Positions 42,134-55,671 are shown, numbered from the stretch's first letter. The stretch is 64,000 bases of DNA from Azolla caroliniana (GCA_043228905.1 JBHGNT010000013.1:10850001-10914000), one strand, 5' to 3'. The notes: generated by a model from the letters alone, not told the origin. Numbers and translations are program-made.

Positions 42134-42699
42134 GTGAAACTCCAGAGGTTAGGTTGAATGTGCAAATATTGTAAGAACTAGAACTGAATTCTATGTGGTG
42201 ATAGCTTGACCCAATATTTACTGGGTTATCACTATCTTAAAACATCTTATGAAAGGTCTTTTCCCAAGTTCTTGTTGAGATCAATTGTAGACTAACCAAG
42301 TTCATTTCATATTACTCCTGTTTTTCATATAATAACCATGTTAATAAACTAGAACCTTTGGATAATATGGATTTTTTGTGTGTGGGTTCAAGTGATTCAC
42401 GAGTTCACATTAGTGCTAAATATTCCGTTAGGTGTTCAAATATAAAGTGAAAGCATTGCATGACATAACATGATTGTTGCGCATGTGGGTTTTCCTGAGA
42501 GTCAGCTCCAGAATTTTGTGGTACAGGCATAGAAGCTAGGGGAGGTTGTCAAAATATGGCTTCAATTAGAAGAATTTTATTAGTGTTGTATCTTGATGTG
42601 ACCGTCCAATATCCTGACCTTGGATCATCCTGTCACCCTGTGTTTACGATCCAATGGGGCCTGGCCCACTGTATTCAAAGTCTGCTGGGCATGAGGCCT
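42134..42699. other. 3' flank of the oxygenase gene
   Basis: AT-rich; presumably contains the 3'UTR. The right part may already belong to the decayed Gypsy-C. Confidence 0.4.
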
Positions 42700-44900
42700 G
42701 ATCGTTAATAGAGAAGTGTATCTCCTGGTGCTGTCATTGCTTATCAATATATGCCTTAATGACATTATAGGACCTTAAGATGTAGCAACATCTTGATTCA
42801 ATCTTTGACCATGGGGAGTGGTTAGACTTCATGTTCGTACCAGGGTATATCTTTGTCAAGCCACTCCTTGATTTGAATGTGGGTCTTGGAACCTCACCAA
42901 TCATAGTACACAAGCAAATGGATTGGCCATGTTGACAAAATAACGTTTCAGCATGTACATAAGACAATCACAAACAAAACCGCACAGAATGGGACCAGAA
43001 GCTCAATTCAACACTTTGGGCATATGGACCAGCTGTATGACATATGTGTAGGTGGCACTATTTTTCTTGGTGTTAGCCTCAAAGAAATCACCAAAGTGTT
43101 GAGTAGATGGGTTCTGCGATTGTTGACGAGCCTGATTGGCATCCAAATTGGCACCAAATATGAGCGTACAAGAATCTTAGCATTGAGGTTGCCATATTAT
43201 CTTGCAATGCCTTCACCTCCACCCACTTTGTACAATTGTAGCGATTGCAGGTTTAGGTTGTGTTGAAGAGTTCAACAAAATCCAACACTCCATTTTTGAA
43301 ACGGTTGTAGGGGAAGTATAGGGTTTTGTGGTATCTAGGCCATCTCCTTTGGCTGATCCATCCATTTGCAATGCTCACATTCCTAGCATTGGTGATGCAT
43401 GTCACATTGCATGGTCAACTGTACCATTTGGCTGTAGTTGAGTCCATGTAGTGATTACTTGTGAGATTGCAATGGGCTTCCTTGAGAATGCTTGTCTGTC
43501 TTCTCATGGTTCCAATTCCTCGGTGCCAAATTCCAATAGTGCCAGAATTGTGGTACATTTTGCCATTGAGGCAAATATTCTGGTTGTGAACGGCCAGTTG
43601 CTTGAGGTAATCGTTATTAGTCATGTTGGTTGGCACTACGCCATCATCCAAGAAGAATGAAGCGTGTAGAAGCCACTTGTCTAGGTTGTCTTTGTGACAA
43701 TGTTTGTCATCTGCACTGACGAGTAGGATGACAACAGTAGGAAAGTTGTCCATGCACCTATAGAGCTTCACTAGGCTCTAGTTGGACAAGTAATACACCA
43801 ATGTGCGTTGTGTTTAGGCAAAGGAATATCTCAAACTCAAACTCAAACTTGTGAAGTAAGATCTTCTAATGTGCAAGTTTGCCAACCAAAGCGGTCTTAG
43901 CCACTAGGTAGAAGAGCCTTCCTGATATATATGAAAGGTCAATGTCTGGCCTAGCAACTAGTGCCGGAACTTTGTGATGTTGTAGATCATCTCATGGTTT
44001 TATGCTCCATTATTGAGTTCCGCTCAACTTTTGATATTTTCTTGTCGGCGGCATAGTACACCATTTGTTAAGAATTGGAATCATACAACTACATCAATAG
44101 TTTTTTGATCTGTGAATCAAAAGCATTGAAAAAGACATGAAAAAGACATTAGTACTTGAGCTAGCATAACTGAGGGCTATGAAGGCCTGTTCCTCAATGT
44201 TCCAATTAAATGATGATTTATGAAAATTGACATGGAGGCGTGTTGTAAAGTCGGCTAGGTAGCGGACCACATAGCAATGCCACTGTTGCTTGAGGAATTG
44301 GGCAAGGCCTTTTGTGTTCATTAGGTAGGGCGTTGGCTTTACTGGGGTTTGATGAGGATGCCATCCTTGTTGAAACTGTGCTTGCAGAGCATGTTTTGGC
44401 TACTCCGAATGCAACATGATTCCAGACATAGCCATGAGTGTTGTAAGTGTCGGCTTGGTTGTCAAACATGGAGAAAGAATTGAGAAACATGCATATAAAG
44501 GATGATATGGACTAGAAAATCTTAATGATGATACTTTGGAATGTGGTGAGAGCCTTGTTGATGCCAAACATCACATAGTCGACTGCTGTGTAAACACCAA
44601 ATTCCATAATGAAGGCCTCCGTTTAGATCTGGTTATAGCTGTTGAAACCTTTGAGTAAACTGTAAATTATATGTGACCCACTGCATTATCGACATTGTCC
44701 GTAAAGGGAAAAAGGTGTAATAGATGGTGGCCACATTGAACTTGTGATAGTTTATGTAGACTTGTATTTTTCCATTCATGTTCAAAACAACTATCCTGCT
44801 CAGCCATATGGCTTTCTTGACAAGCTGAATGAATCTCACCCAAAAAAGTTTGTCTATTTCTTCTTTGACGAGGGTCGTATAATAGAGTTTCATTTGGTAT
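42700..44900 (-). pseudogene. Gypsy-C, very old Gypsy pol remnant
   Basis: Minus-strand frames, heavily broken, retain a recognisable order. RT start near 44633-44893 (RFIQLVKKAIWLSRIVV, then YHKFNVATI, compare the usual VDYRKLNAAT). Next the RT-to-RNase H link near 44150-44330 (GLAQFLKQQW, VVRYLADFTT). Then an integrase zinc region near 43415-43560 (ILKEAHCNLTSNHY) and a core-like KWVEVKAL near 43200. Catalytic motifs are largely lost. It is a different family from Gypsy-A and Gypsy-B. LTRs were not found. Confidence 0.65.
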
Positions 44901-47900
44901 TGTTTGTTTCTGGATGGGGGTTGAATCTTGTATCAAATGGATTGATGCTAGTAGAATCCAGGATCCACACCCTGCTTATCTTCATAGGACCAAGAGAAGA
45001 TGTCTCAGTGATTGCTAATTAGGTGGAGCTCTTGGAAAAATAATGGGTTGAGGCTTTTAGTGATCTTCACTTGTTGGGGTGCAAAGATTGACTTCTATTG
45101 AGTTAATCGACAAATGTTGGGATGTTGACAACTCCCAATCCAAGGAAACCCGTGCTTGTGTAAGATTAACGAGTGATTTAATTGATGGTTTTGATACTTT
45201 AGGTTGCTTTGTTGTTAGTAGGGTTGCTAAACTTGCCCCACATTGATCTCGAAAAGTAATGTGATATTTGGATGATCATTTGTGCACACCTTAAGGTTAT
45301 CGTCAGTTATTCCTTCAAGCCTATTGAGGGGGGTGTTGAGTGGTGGTGAGGTTGCAGTGGCTTGGGAGATTTTAGGAGCTTGATATGTCTTGCATTATTA
45401 GACGATGTGGCCAAGTTGCCAATTTTGATTGATGTAGGTGTAGCTATGGGTGACCCAACAGCGAAGGGTAAGCCCCACCTTTGCAACAAATGAAGGTTCA
45501 ACTGTTTAGTTTCGGCCAGTTTGGGCAATGGTGGTCATCAATTGATGGAGGTCGAAAATAGGTAGCTTGCATTGGATATACCGATGCCATGTGCTCTTTA
45601 GACTTTATTAGATATCGATCGCTTAACTACGTCACAAATAAAGGTTGGGGACACTTAATATAGAAAGCTAATTAGGATAATATTAACGAAAGCATGACAA
45701 ATTGTTTGATTAATAGTACGATTGCGTGATAGTTCTTAGTGGTAACTTAAGGTGGTTAGGAGTGAAACTCAACTAATCTCAAATGAACATAAGAGTGCAA
45801 CTCTACTTTGAGGATGGATAGGCTTAGGAGAATTAAATGGGTATTATTCTTCTATATGCAAACTATGCTTTGTGTTCAGATATCTCCCTTTCCTTGGTCT
45901 TCTTCTCCTCTTGCATTGAGGGCTTAGAGTGGTGTTTGTATTGGTTGTATTGACTGTGTCACTCATGTATATGATATTATAACCATGTTGGCCATACATA
46001 TCATTAGGTCCTTTACCTTTACTCTAGGAGAAAACTTAAAATTTATTAATTGCGTTGTAGTTCAATCTTGTATCTTAGTTTTCTAATTAATTGCAACCTA
46101 TCTAATAATGATAAAACTAATAATATAATTACAAGCTATCATATGAACAACAAATATAATATCATAAAGGCAAAATTGTGTTCATGTTGGATGCAAGATA
46201 TGACAATGGTTTGGAAGATGGGATACAATTGCTTCATGATGCATTAGTAGATTCCTTTGTGAACAATGACGTTTTGTAATATTGATGGATCATCACTTGG
46301 GATAAATGTGGAGGTTCATGCGTCACACATTATTATAAATATATTGCACCTAACTACAAAATTGTATCGTTTGCCAATTTGGGAAACCATACATTGATGC
46401 ATGTTAGAGCCTATCCTATTGTCTTCATTCTAAACCATTGCTTTCATGTAACTTGGTTTGTATATGCTTCGATGTGAGACATGACATTGGGGTGTAGGTG
46501 ATGGTAAACTATCCACATTTTACAATGCTTTGTCCTAGATCATATTTAACTATAAGTTCCACAAATCTTTGATCCAACCCAATCTTACCACGATTTCCTC
46601 TCACAATCATAATGTGCATGATCAAGTACAATATTCTTGAACATTGATAACTACTACTCACTTTCTTATGTATTGCATGAAAATGTTTTAAGTGTGGTCT
46701 CATAGGTTATATTTGACTTATAAAGACAATAATCAAAACTATCTTTCTATTTATCTATCTATATATCCATCAAGATTTCAGGCATCCCATTGAGATTATA
46801 CACATCTAAAGGTTAGAAGATAACCCTCACAAGGGAAAACAAAATTTGAATGAAATATGAAAACCAAATGTTGATTTTGAAGATATGAAAAATGGTTTGG
46901 AAGATAAATCAATAAATTCTTCCATGAATGTGGCCCTTTTTTGCAATGCCAATCTATAATGTCTTGGGAAAGATGTTGAGGCACATTTTTTCACAGAATA
47001 TATATTACACATTGCATCGAACCATAAAGCCATCTTCTTCTCCGAACAAGGAAACAAGTCTATTAACCAATACATGGTAAGAGCCCATCTCTTTGTTTAA
47101 ATCCACACCATAGCTTGCATATGACTTGACTCACATTTTATTCAATGTGAGATGGGGCACAAGCGAAGAGACTCATCAATAAAGCATATTTTTCTTGAAC
47201 AGGTTCATGAGTTTACAATGCTCTACCTTCAACTGTGCATTTGAGTTTATTTTCAAAATATTATCAATCAAGTTCCAATTATCACACACATTTCTCTTAC
47301 AACCTTTGGGTGCAATCTTAATTATAAAGTTCATTTGTAAACAAATGTTAGCATTGAGATTCACTATTGACCACTACATATGCCATGTGAAAATATTTCA
47401 GTTTTGGTTCCATAGTTCATATTTGATCTATATTATTGCCGTTGGACTATTTCCATAGTTCAAATATGACCTATGAGACTATATGGGAATCCTTTTTACG
47501 GAGTATGTGTGGAATTTAGTAGTGATTCTCAATTTTCAAGAAAATTGCTAATAAATGTTGCAATCAAGAGTACACATTGTGATTATGAGAGGAAGGTATG
47601 AGAGACTGGACAAGAGAGAGATATTATAAGTATATGGAAGAAAGAATATGTATGTATGTATTATTTCTTCCATTTTACCTTCTTGATGAAGATGAAATAT
47701 ATATTACATTTGAGATCATGTTATCGTGTTTGCTTCTCCACCGTAAAGGAACTTGTTGGAAAAGTACAAAACCCAACATACATGGCTCTTTTTTCTCACA
47801 TTTCTATCATAAACTTGTTGACAATAGATAATGTTTTTATTGTGCCCCAAAAAATGATGACGTTATATTGATGTCTCTTATGGTTGTTCGCATAGGTAAG

Positions 47901-48276
47901 TGATTATGTGGATAGTGAAGGGAGTAGGTTGTTGGAAAGGTTGTGCCCTTGAGTTGTTCAGATGTGGGAATTTGTTTTTAACATGCATTCTCTATTCTTG
48001 GGGCATGAAGGGGACATTAGGATATTGCGTATTAATGTCTCTTCAATTTTTGATCACGCAGAATTCGTTATAACATCTCTATGAATCCAAAATTATGTCA
48101 TGTGGTTTCCAATCAAATCTTCATATCCCGTTTATTCGTTTATTTGCAAAACTTTGTACAAGGCACCGTCTTTTCAACCTTGGGCCATAGAATTTTCATT
48201 TATAAAGCCAACCCTTCCAGTGAAAAGCTCTCATTAATTGCTAGTGTAAAAATCTCTAAGTCCTGTTTTACATCAT
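44901..48276. other. Non-coding stretch without recognised features
   Basis: AT-rich. The first few hundred bases may be gag-side sequence of Gypsy-C. No coding similarity, terminal repeats or RNA genes were recognised. Confidence 0.4.
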
Positions 48277-48284
48277 ATCCCATC

Positions 48285-48938
48285 TAGGAATGGGCCCGAT
48301 TCGGTTCAGTTTCTTGGCCTTGAAACCAAACCAAACCATTTATTTATAATAAAAACCAAATCAAACCGTTTACGGAAATTTTAGAACCAAACCAAACCGA
48401 TTTATCATAAATCAAAACCAAACCAAATCATTTTTTTGAGATATTGATTATCATACATGTTATGAATCTATGTGAGAAAATCATTATAAATTTGGTCATC
48501 ATATTTATCATAAATTTGATAATCATATATCAAAAGGACACTCTACTTAGAGTGTAGAGTGTATATAAAATTTAATAAGTTAGAGCGTAGAGGTTTAAAA
48601 TTAAAAGTTGAAAGTTAGCCTACAGGGATTTGTATATACTAATCTCATATGTAAAATTTTATAACTAATGGAAGGAGTATTTTTTGGAAAAAGAAAAAGA
48701 AAGAAAGTTAGCTTAGAGGTAAAAATTTAGGAATATTTTTTAACTTATAAACCTTTAAACCAAACGACATAAACCGAAATAGCTAAACAACTAAACCATG
48801 AAATTCAAAACCGAACCGAACCGAAAACCGGATAATAATATTTGAAACCAAACCAAATGGTTTATTTATTTTTGAACAAATAAACCGTTAAGCCACAATG
48901 GTTCTATTCGGTTTGAGCCAAAACTAGGCCCATTGCTA
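48285..48938. mobile_element. hAT-type MITE (654 bp) with perfect 8-bp target duplication
   Basis: It begins TAGGAATGGGCC and ends GGCCCATTGCTA, an inverted terminus with one mismatch. It is flanked by ATCCCATC at 48277-48284 and 48939-48946. Subterminal AAACCAAACCG and AACCGAACCG runs lie at both ends (48330-48420, 48760-48900). A LINE 3'-end-like segment (ATAACTAATGGAAGGAGTAT, then an A-rich tail, 48660-48720) is embedded. No coding capacity. Confidence 0.88.
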
Positions 48939-48989
48939 ATCCCATCTACTTGCGTTGCCTTTTATGAGGCTGTGCTATCATTATTATCT

Positions 48990-51170
48990 CAAAATGTTTT
49001 CTTCTTCCCCAAAAAAACTCCTTCCATTAGTTATAAAGATTTTATTGATGAGGTTATTATATACACTCCCTATAGAGACACGATAGGTCCATCTTATGTG
49101 GATTCCTACTACCTCAAGAAAGGGAGAGGACGACCATTGTTGGATAAAGGCCAATCGTTGTCTTTCAACTCTATTGGAGTCGCCCTTGAGGCGATCATAT
49201 TGGCTGTTTAGAGTGGCTACAACTTCACTCCATATCTCTTGCATTAACATTATTGGTTGCGTTGTCGTGCCTTTCGGTGCCGGATCGTTTGCGTGAGTCG
49301 TATGGGAACTGCTGAGGTTTTGGACTAGGAGAAAGAAGAATATGAGATAATGTTAGTTAGGAAGAGATTGTAAGAAGAAGATATGAAACTCATGAATCCC
49401 ACGAGTATAATGTATTAATGGGTAATTAGATTGTAAGAGAGAATTAGATGGTAAAATCGTGAATCCCACGAATATTTTGTATTAATCAATCCTTCTAAAA
49501 AAAAATCAACGACGACTATACATCTTTCTCTCTTCCTTATATAGTGTTGGAAGAGTCTAAGGTTATCACATGCAAGCATCATGCTTTTCCTAACTTTAGT
49601 TTTCATGCACAGTGCATTTGCATGATTAGCTTTCTATCCCATCTTTTCTTTTAACTCGAGTGTGTATGCATGAATAACTTTTTGTACCATGCATATCTAG
49701 AATATTTACATGGGATAAAGTTTAGTATAACTTTAAAATTCATAATATGCTAGTATAGTGGTAAAGCTTAAAAATCGTTTACATGGAGGTACATGGTTCG
49801 AATCCTGTCCTATGGATGTAACAATCTTTTCTTCTATTTACAAATTTGTCTCTTCATCCAGTGAGAGATTCTCACCGACCTTCTTTATCCGGCTCTTGCC
49901 GGTTCTCCTTACCAATTCCATCCGAAGGGACAAAAAATGTAATTTTCACGTAGTGTGCGCATTACACTACGACAATGCGCTTTGGTTGGAGAAGACCCGT
50001 CTACACCGTTGTTTCCATAGAATCCAAAGACTTATTGGGTTGACCAAGTCCATCACAACTTGAGATTTGGCACTAATAGGAGTTGAGTGGATATTGTTGA
50101 TGGTGGAGAAAAAAATTTCTTGTGCTTTTATAACCAACGTCATCCCCTCTTCCTGATGCTCATAGCTGTCAATTGGGGCTTGCCATGATAGTCAACATAC
50201 ATTCCCCCACTTGATTAAGCCTTGCACTTGACATAATTGCAATTAGCAGCTAACCCCCCACCATATTCGATGGGACTCTAGGCAGTCCCATAGAGCATGT
50301 CGTATGGATTCTAATACAGTTGGACACGCTACACAATTAGGAGAGCTGAGGTTCCCACGTTGCCATGCACCAACCGATAGTGACTTATGTATTAATAGCC
50401 ATTGGAAAGTGGTGATTCGCCTCGCGTGTTGTTGTTTCCAGAGTTTCTGCCAAAACTTGGTGATAATTGTGTAAGGAACATGATATGTGTGCCAAACCTT
50501 TGTAGTAGCCGACTCTTGGGCAGATTGAGCGGCTATAATATGGTGACCCAATCTAGTTGTGAATTGAAAGAAAGGGATAGGTTTGCTTCCTTGCCCCGCG
50601 TAAGGATCACACCATGTCCATTGCAAAGGGTCCCAACTGATCTTACGTAGCCATGTATTTTCATGAGTACATATGTGCCAATTTGGTTGTACTTTGATCG
50701 GATAAGGATCTACAATCCAGTTATGCCCAATATATGATAGTACTCGAATTGCCTTATGTTGTGTTGATGTCTCGTTGTCCTACAATTCAGAACCTTCGAT
50801 CCTGTCCGGTGTGTCCCTACCTCTTGGGATGAAAGAGCCCTCGTCCTTGTAGCCTATCCATTTCTCCGTTGTCGTCATTTGATGAGCAACTTCTCTAATA
50901 AGTAGAGCGCTAATGATTTTAGATATCGTAGCCCATCCGCCCCTGATTCCATGGAGGATGTTGGCTTGGTCTTGAATTGGCAATGACATAAACCGTCTCC
51001 AACATTCTATACTTTTTACTGGACCTTCCAACATGTATCCCCATGACAACCCCTTACTTGATCCAATTAGTTGATTAGATTCATCCCTAATATATGGGTT
51101 CCATAGGATACGTTGATTGAGCCAGGCAGGTTCGGAATTGGGTTGATCGCACTTGGGTCCTCGTCTAAGC
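48990..51170 (-). pseudogene. LINE-2, L1-type 3' half, interrupted by a solo LTR
   Basis: The minus strand reads a LINE polyprotein tail. Around 51050-50780 is SWGYMLEGPVKSIECWRRFM. At 50626-50243 is a reverse-transcriptase zinc-binding domain: KLWKQQHARRITTFQWLLIH, then CVACPTVLESIRHALWDC. Sequence continues to 49975, where a solo LTR (49263-49974) intervenes. Beyond it the 3'UTR ends near 49000 with ATAACTAATGGAAGGAG and an A-rich tail. The RT core is missing, so this is a 5'-truncated copy. Confidence 0.75.
49263..49974 (-). mobile_element. Solo LTR (712 bp), TGTCGT family, copy 1
   Basis: It begins TGTCGTGCC and ends ACTACGACA on the plus strand. The same family is at 60886-61613. Near the plus-strand 3' part lie tRNA-like boxes (TAGTATAGTGGTAAAGC and GGTTCGAATCC, 49755-49810) and a terminal hairpin GTAGTGT...ACACTAC. 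If the LTR sense strand is minus, these form an antisense tRNA-like block at the start of U3. A TATA box fits the minus strand near 49540. Flanks TGCG/TGCG suggest a short, imperfectly preserved duplication. Confidence 0.7.
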
Positions 51171-51756
51171 TATTGTTTTAACATAAAAAATGTTACTAAC
51201 TGTTAGAGTGATAATGTTAAAATTGAAACATGAATGCCTTTTAATTGTTGTGTTTGGGTTCCCTTTATTTTAATATTGCCTTTTTATTAGGAAATGCAAT
51301 CATTTTCAATCCTTAGGTTGTGAAAACCATAAAGCTGTTTTTGACGAAAAATGCATTAGTTAATAGTTTGTTGGATTATGACGTTGCCATTGTTATTTTC
51401 ATATTCCATTCATATTCACTAACAAATGGGATCATTTTTAAACCTCAGTCGTGGAAAATGTATTTGTAGGACATTTTCGAAGAAACATGTCAATGAAATA
51501 TTTTGAGCATAATGATCTCAAACTAAAGAATCAAATAAACAACATCGTCTTATATTAGGCAAGGTGATTGTTTTGAACCCTTGGGTTGTGGGAAATGATT
51601 TTGCTAAACTTGTTTTCCATAATGGTCTAAAAAAGAATACAAAATGCTTTTTATAATCTATTTACAATAAACATTGCATTAGCCCCATCACTTCATATAC
51701 TTGGACTGATGACCTCAAGTTAATATAAATCATATGTGTTATTTTTTCCCAAAAAG

Positions 51757-52560
51757 AAGTTACTTTCCCATTAATTAGGAGAGATTATTACAGAAAGACT
51801 ATACAAGGTGGTTTATAGATAAATTGGGGAATCACCCTCCGACTAAGTTCAAGAATATGAGACTACATACATATCTTTTCAAACTAATTACTTAATGTAA
51901 GTAGGTACTTCATCACCGGTCAGTACAAGCCAGATCTTATGGCCTATAACGAAGGGAGGGTGGGAGGTGAGTAGGAAACAACCAATGTGGGGGCTGGTAG
52001 TTCCTTCCACCTTGGGCCGTTTCCTCCTTGCGTCATCATCGGTGTGTTCCGTCATTTTTGCCAGAAGCGCAAACGGGTAGTGACCTCATTGTTGGAGTGA
52101 CCGTAAACCTCGTCCAATTACCCTTGTAGGCAGTTGATAACCATGAACTATATATCCATGATCAATTCCTCTAGGGCTTACCAGATCTTGGAAGACCTTT
52201 AGGCATCGTGCTTTCCATATATACCACAGGGTGAAGCCCACGATCAATATTCAAATCTCCTAGAACCGAGGGGATGCGGTCTTCAAGCCTCTATCAAATT
52301 GGGTCTTGACGAGTTTACCTCTTGTGCATTCATTGCACCAATTGTCTACATTGAAGGTGCTCGTCTAGCTATCAACCGCGAGATCGATTCAAGCCGCCGC
52401 GCTCTACGATGTTGTTCCTTCCACTTTGCAGGCAGCTAGGAGGCGAGCCAATCTGTCCCATACCCTCTAAGTGTCACGACAGGCACACTGAGCTTGAGGG
52501 CAATCCCACAAATAGTGTCTCAGAGTCTCAATAGGTGAAGAATAGATTCGTCAAGCTATC
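51757..52560 (-). pseudogene. LINE-3, L1-type 3' end
   Basis: The minus strand from 52560 contains a zinc-binding-domain remnant (ETLRHYLWDCPQAQ). A long 3'UTR then ends near 51757 with CTAATTAATGGGAAAGTAAC and a T/A-rich tail. Its last 360 bp match LINE-4 in opposite orientation. Confidence 0.65.
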
Positions 52561-53064
52561 AGTCCTATAAATCATAATCGTTGGCACTTCACCATCACAT
52601 TTACACATTTTATCATGGCACTATACATTTTAATGAACCTTTACAATCATATTGCAACACCTTTAGATTATGGGTTAGTGAATAATGTATTGTTTTAGTG
52701 AAAATGATCAATAAACTATTCTTGGTTAGAAGATATAATCGAATCGTGTAAGAGCTTGATTGGGTTACCCTATCAACTTGAGTGTTGGGTATTATTAAAT
52801 AAATTCTTCGAAGGATTGGTTGTATGATAGTTGTATGTTCACATAAATTGTATTATGTTACTTTTTGTTGTAAGAAAGTACTTGAAACGAGAGCAATCAA
52901 GTTGTTTAACAAACTAAAAACGGTTCTTGAAAGAAAGCCCATTTGATTGTAAACAAAAAATATCATTAGATAAAGTAAGGAACTTGGTTGAATGTTTTTT
53001 TTTCCATGTTTAGGTTTAGGGTTATTTTCATGTTATTTTACGAAACCATGCACAATCAAGTCTA
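52561..53064. other. Non-coding stretch
   Basis: AT-rich, nothing recognised. Confidence 0.4.
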
Positions 53065-53165
53065 AACAACTACTTTTCCAAATGCCATCACGAAATGTGG
53101 GGTTTGAAAGCATGTTCTTTTCGGTCTCCATAAAAAACCTTAGCAATTGAGCTACATCCATTTGG
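53065..53165 (-). repeat. tRNA-like SINE candidate, copy 1
   Basis: The minus strand reads GATGTAGCTCAATTGCTAAGG (A-box-like) followed by a weak B-box-like TTTCAAACCCCAC. It is similar to copy 2, 180 bp away in the same orientation. Confidence 0.35.
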
Positions 53166-53234
53166 GCTAGTTTTTTATTTGTCTTTTTATTTTTCTTATT
53201 GGGATCATAATGTAGTGATATTTCATTCTTTTAT

Positions 53235-53335
53235 TAACTCGCTTTCTAGATTCCACTTTCGAATGTAGGGGTTAAATACACCACCTCAGGGTCTCTACTT
53301 TACAAGCTTAACAATTGAGCTACATGAGGGCACTC
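53235..53335 (-). repeat. tRNA-like SINE candidate, copy 2
   Basis: The minus strand reads ATGTAGCTCAATTGTTAAGC, then a B-box-like CATTCGAAAG. It does not fold into a full tRNA by eye, so it is not called a tRNA gene. Confidence 0.4.
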
Positions 53336-53829
53336 AATATCTCTCTTTCTTTGAAGTTTCCCCCATTGTATCACCCAATGCACCAATCTCATACAACTCC
53401 ACACTAGCCACCACCATCCATGCCCTGAAGGCACTTACATTTACTACATGTTTGAGCATAGGAGGAAACTTGTAACAAAGTTGGTACCTCACTAGAAGAG
53501 ACTCTTTTTAGTTGTAACACATTTGTTAGTCCCATAAGTCCTATTGTTTAGCTAATTGAGGACATTAATAGATTGTTGTCTTCACTTTAACATTGAGTAC
53601 CCAAGTCCAATAGCATGAGCAAAATCAAAATTTGATATTTTAATTCAATAGGTTTGGCTCTTATAGTTGATGTGGCATGAAATTTTATTACTCTAGATTT
53701 AGATTAAACTCCCTATTTATAATGCTAGCCAACCTATTCATTTATGATGATCCAACTAGTACGAGCTCATTGTCATTAACATGACCACTTGATAACATGT
53801 AAGTGAGGTTGGTTCATGATTATGGACGA
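53336..53829. other. Non-coding stretch
   Basis: Nothing recognised. Confidence 0.4.
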
Positions 53830-54190
53830 GGTTTGTGGCCACTCTGACGACGTGGTCACTACCTGCTTATGCTTTTGGTAGAAATGGAGGAACATACAGA
53901 TGGTGACACAAGGAGGAAACAACTCGAGGTGGAACTAGCAAACCCCATGCTAGCTGTTTCCTACTCACCTCCCACCCTCCCTCCATTGAAGACCAGAGGA
54001 TCGGGCTCGTGTTGGTTGGCGATGATTGCCACTAGTTTATAGCTCTAGATACCTAATTACATTAAGTAGAAAGTAAGAAAGGATATGTACGTAGTCTCAT
54101 ATTCTTGAACTCAAGTAGAGGGTGATTCCTCGACTTAATATATACTTACTTGTATAGTTTTTTTGTAAAAATCTCTCCTAATTAATGGGA
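53830..54190 (+). mobile_element. LINE-4, 3' end fragment, plus orientation
   Basis: This segment is the reverse complement of the LINE-3 3' end (51757-52117). Shared parts include GAGGGAGGGTGGGAGGTGAG (complement here), AAGAATATGAGACTAC and CCTAATTAATGGGAAAGTA. It forms the right arm of an inverted repeat with a 1.7-kb spacer. Confidence 0.7.
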
Positions 54191-55671
54191 AAGTAGCTCC
54201 ATATAGTTGTATTATAAAAATAAACCTTCCACATAGTTGGAAAAAAACTCCTTGTGAGCAAATGGCTTATGGTTATAAATACCTTCTATATAGTTGTATT
54301 AATGTTTTATGCTTATTGAATTTAGTTCATAAAACAAGTTAATTACCAAACAGGAATAGAAAAATTTCAATGATAAACATTGACGTCATAATATGATTGA
54401 CAAAAATGAAAAAAGGAAGCAATAATGACAATGGCATAAATACTTTGTAGAGCCATGCGATAATTGATTTGAAAGAATCAATGCACATTTCACCAAAAAG
54501 AAACAAGTATGTATCCATACATTGGAATTGATGTGGGTATTCTAATACAATTTATTTCCCAAATGTAGATTGCCATTATCCGCCCATGGGAAAGAATGAC
54601 ACAGAGTTCTAACATGAAAGTTCCACAAATTCATGTATTTGCATGTGATCCTTCTAGATATTCATGATGGCTCTAAATTTCTTGGATCAGTGTCTAAGAT
54701 CTCATTACGAATGCCCCCATGCCCTTAGTCTTGAGAACATATTGATCAATGATAACCAACAAAGGTGAAGGTACATAGTAGTTGTGATGATACATACCAT
54801 CAAAAAGTACATTAATGAGTATATGTGATAGTATTTGTATTGGTAACATACCTATATGTATACATTTTCATGTGTTTAATCATTAGCTATCGCCATCATA
54901 CACTAGATTACACTCAATCCCAACACAAATAATATGTCAAGGCACTCTAGAACATCTACCACAACACAAAATGCATGCACGTGATTATATATAGATAATA
55001 GATCACATTGCAACCAATTATATATCATTAGATTTCGAAGTAATGCGTATCCAAAATAAAAATATAAGAACAATCCAACATGCGTTTACAAATCCATGGG
55101 TTATGAAGGATCATACGAAGGAAATTATGAAAATAGTGGATATAATTTATTAGTGTCTCTACTTCAACATTTAAGAGGACATCATACTTGAGGAACAATA
55201 AATGATATCGTATGTGATCCAAATTGAGGAGCAACACTATGTACTTGCTCGATCGATATTCTTAGCATTTTTCAAGTCTATTGAAGAGAACAAAGTTGAA
55301 TTTTTTTCTTCGACCACATTTACGACTTCATTGAGACTCTAAGATATCCAAAACAAATGTGGTACATCTACTAGGAACAAAGGCAACGTTGGGCCCAACA
55401 TCAATCCCTTCAAACCATGTCAATAATTGCTATCAAGCATTACTTTTGAAGACTTCTAAGCTAAAAAACACAACAACTCTTGACAATTCTAACATTAGTA
55501 AATTCATAACTATTCTTCACTCTTTTTTTTTTGCAAGGTTCTCAGCTTGAATGTCAATCCAAGAGTCGTTAACAGCTCCTTTTATAGGAATATATTGGAC
55601 GCTTTCAAATGTTAATTATGTTTTTTCTTTAAAATATTGATTTATTTTCCCCTTTTCTTCTTCTAGTAGAA
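54191..55671. other. Non-coding stretch
   Basis: AT-rich, with no recognised coding frame or terminal repeat. Confidence 0.4.

Noticed and set aside
49755-49810. tRNA genes at the A/B-box-like segments (also 5950, 26400, 61450, 53250)
   Set aside because: No acceptor stem or full cloverleaf can be drawn; they are parts of LTRs or SINE-like repeats.
51757-54190. A TIR transposon with 360-bp terminal repeats
   Set aside because: The left arm is continuous with LINE coding sequence and both arms end in LINE-type 3' ends.
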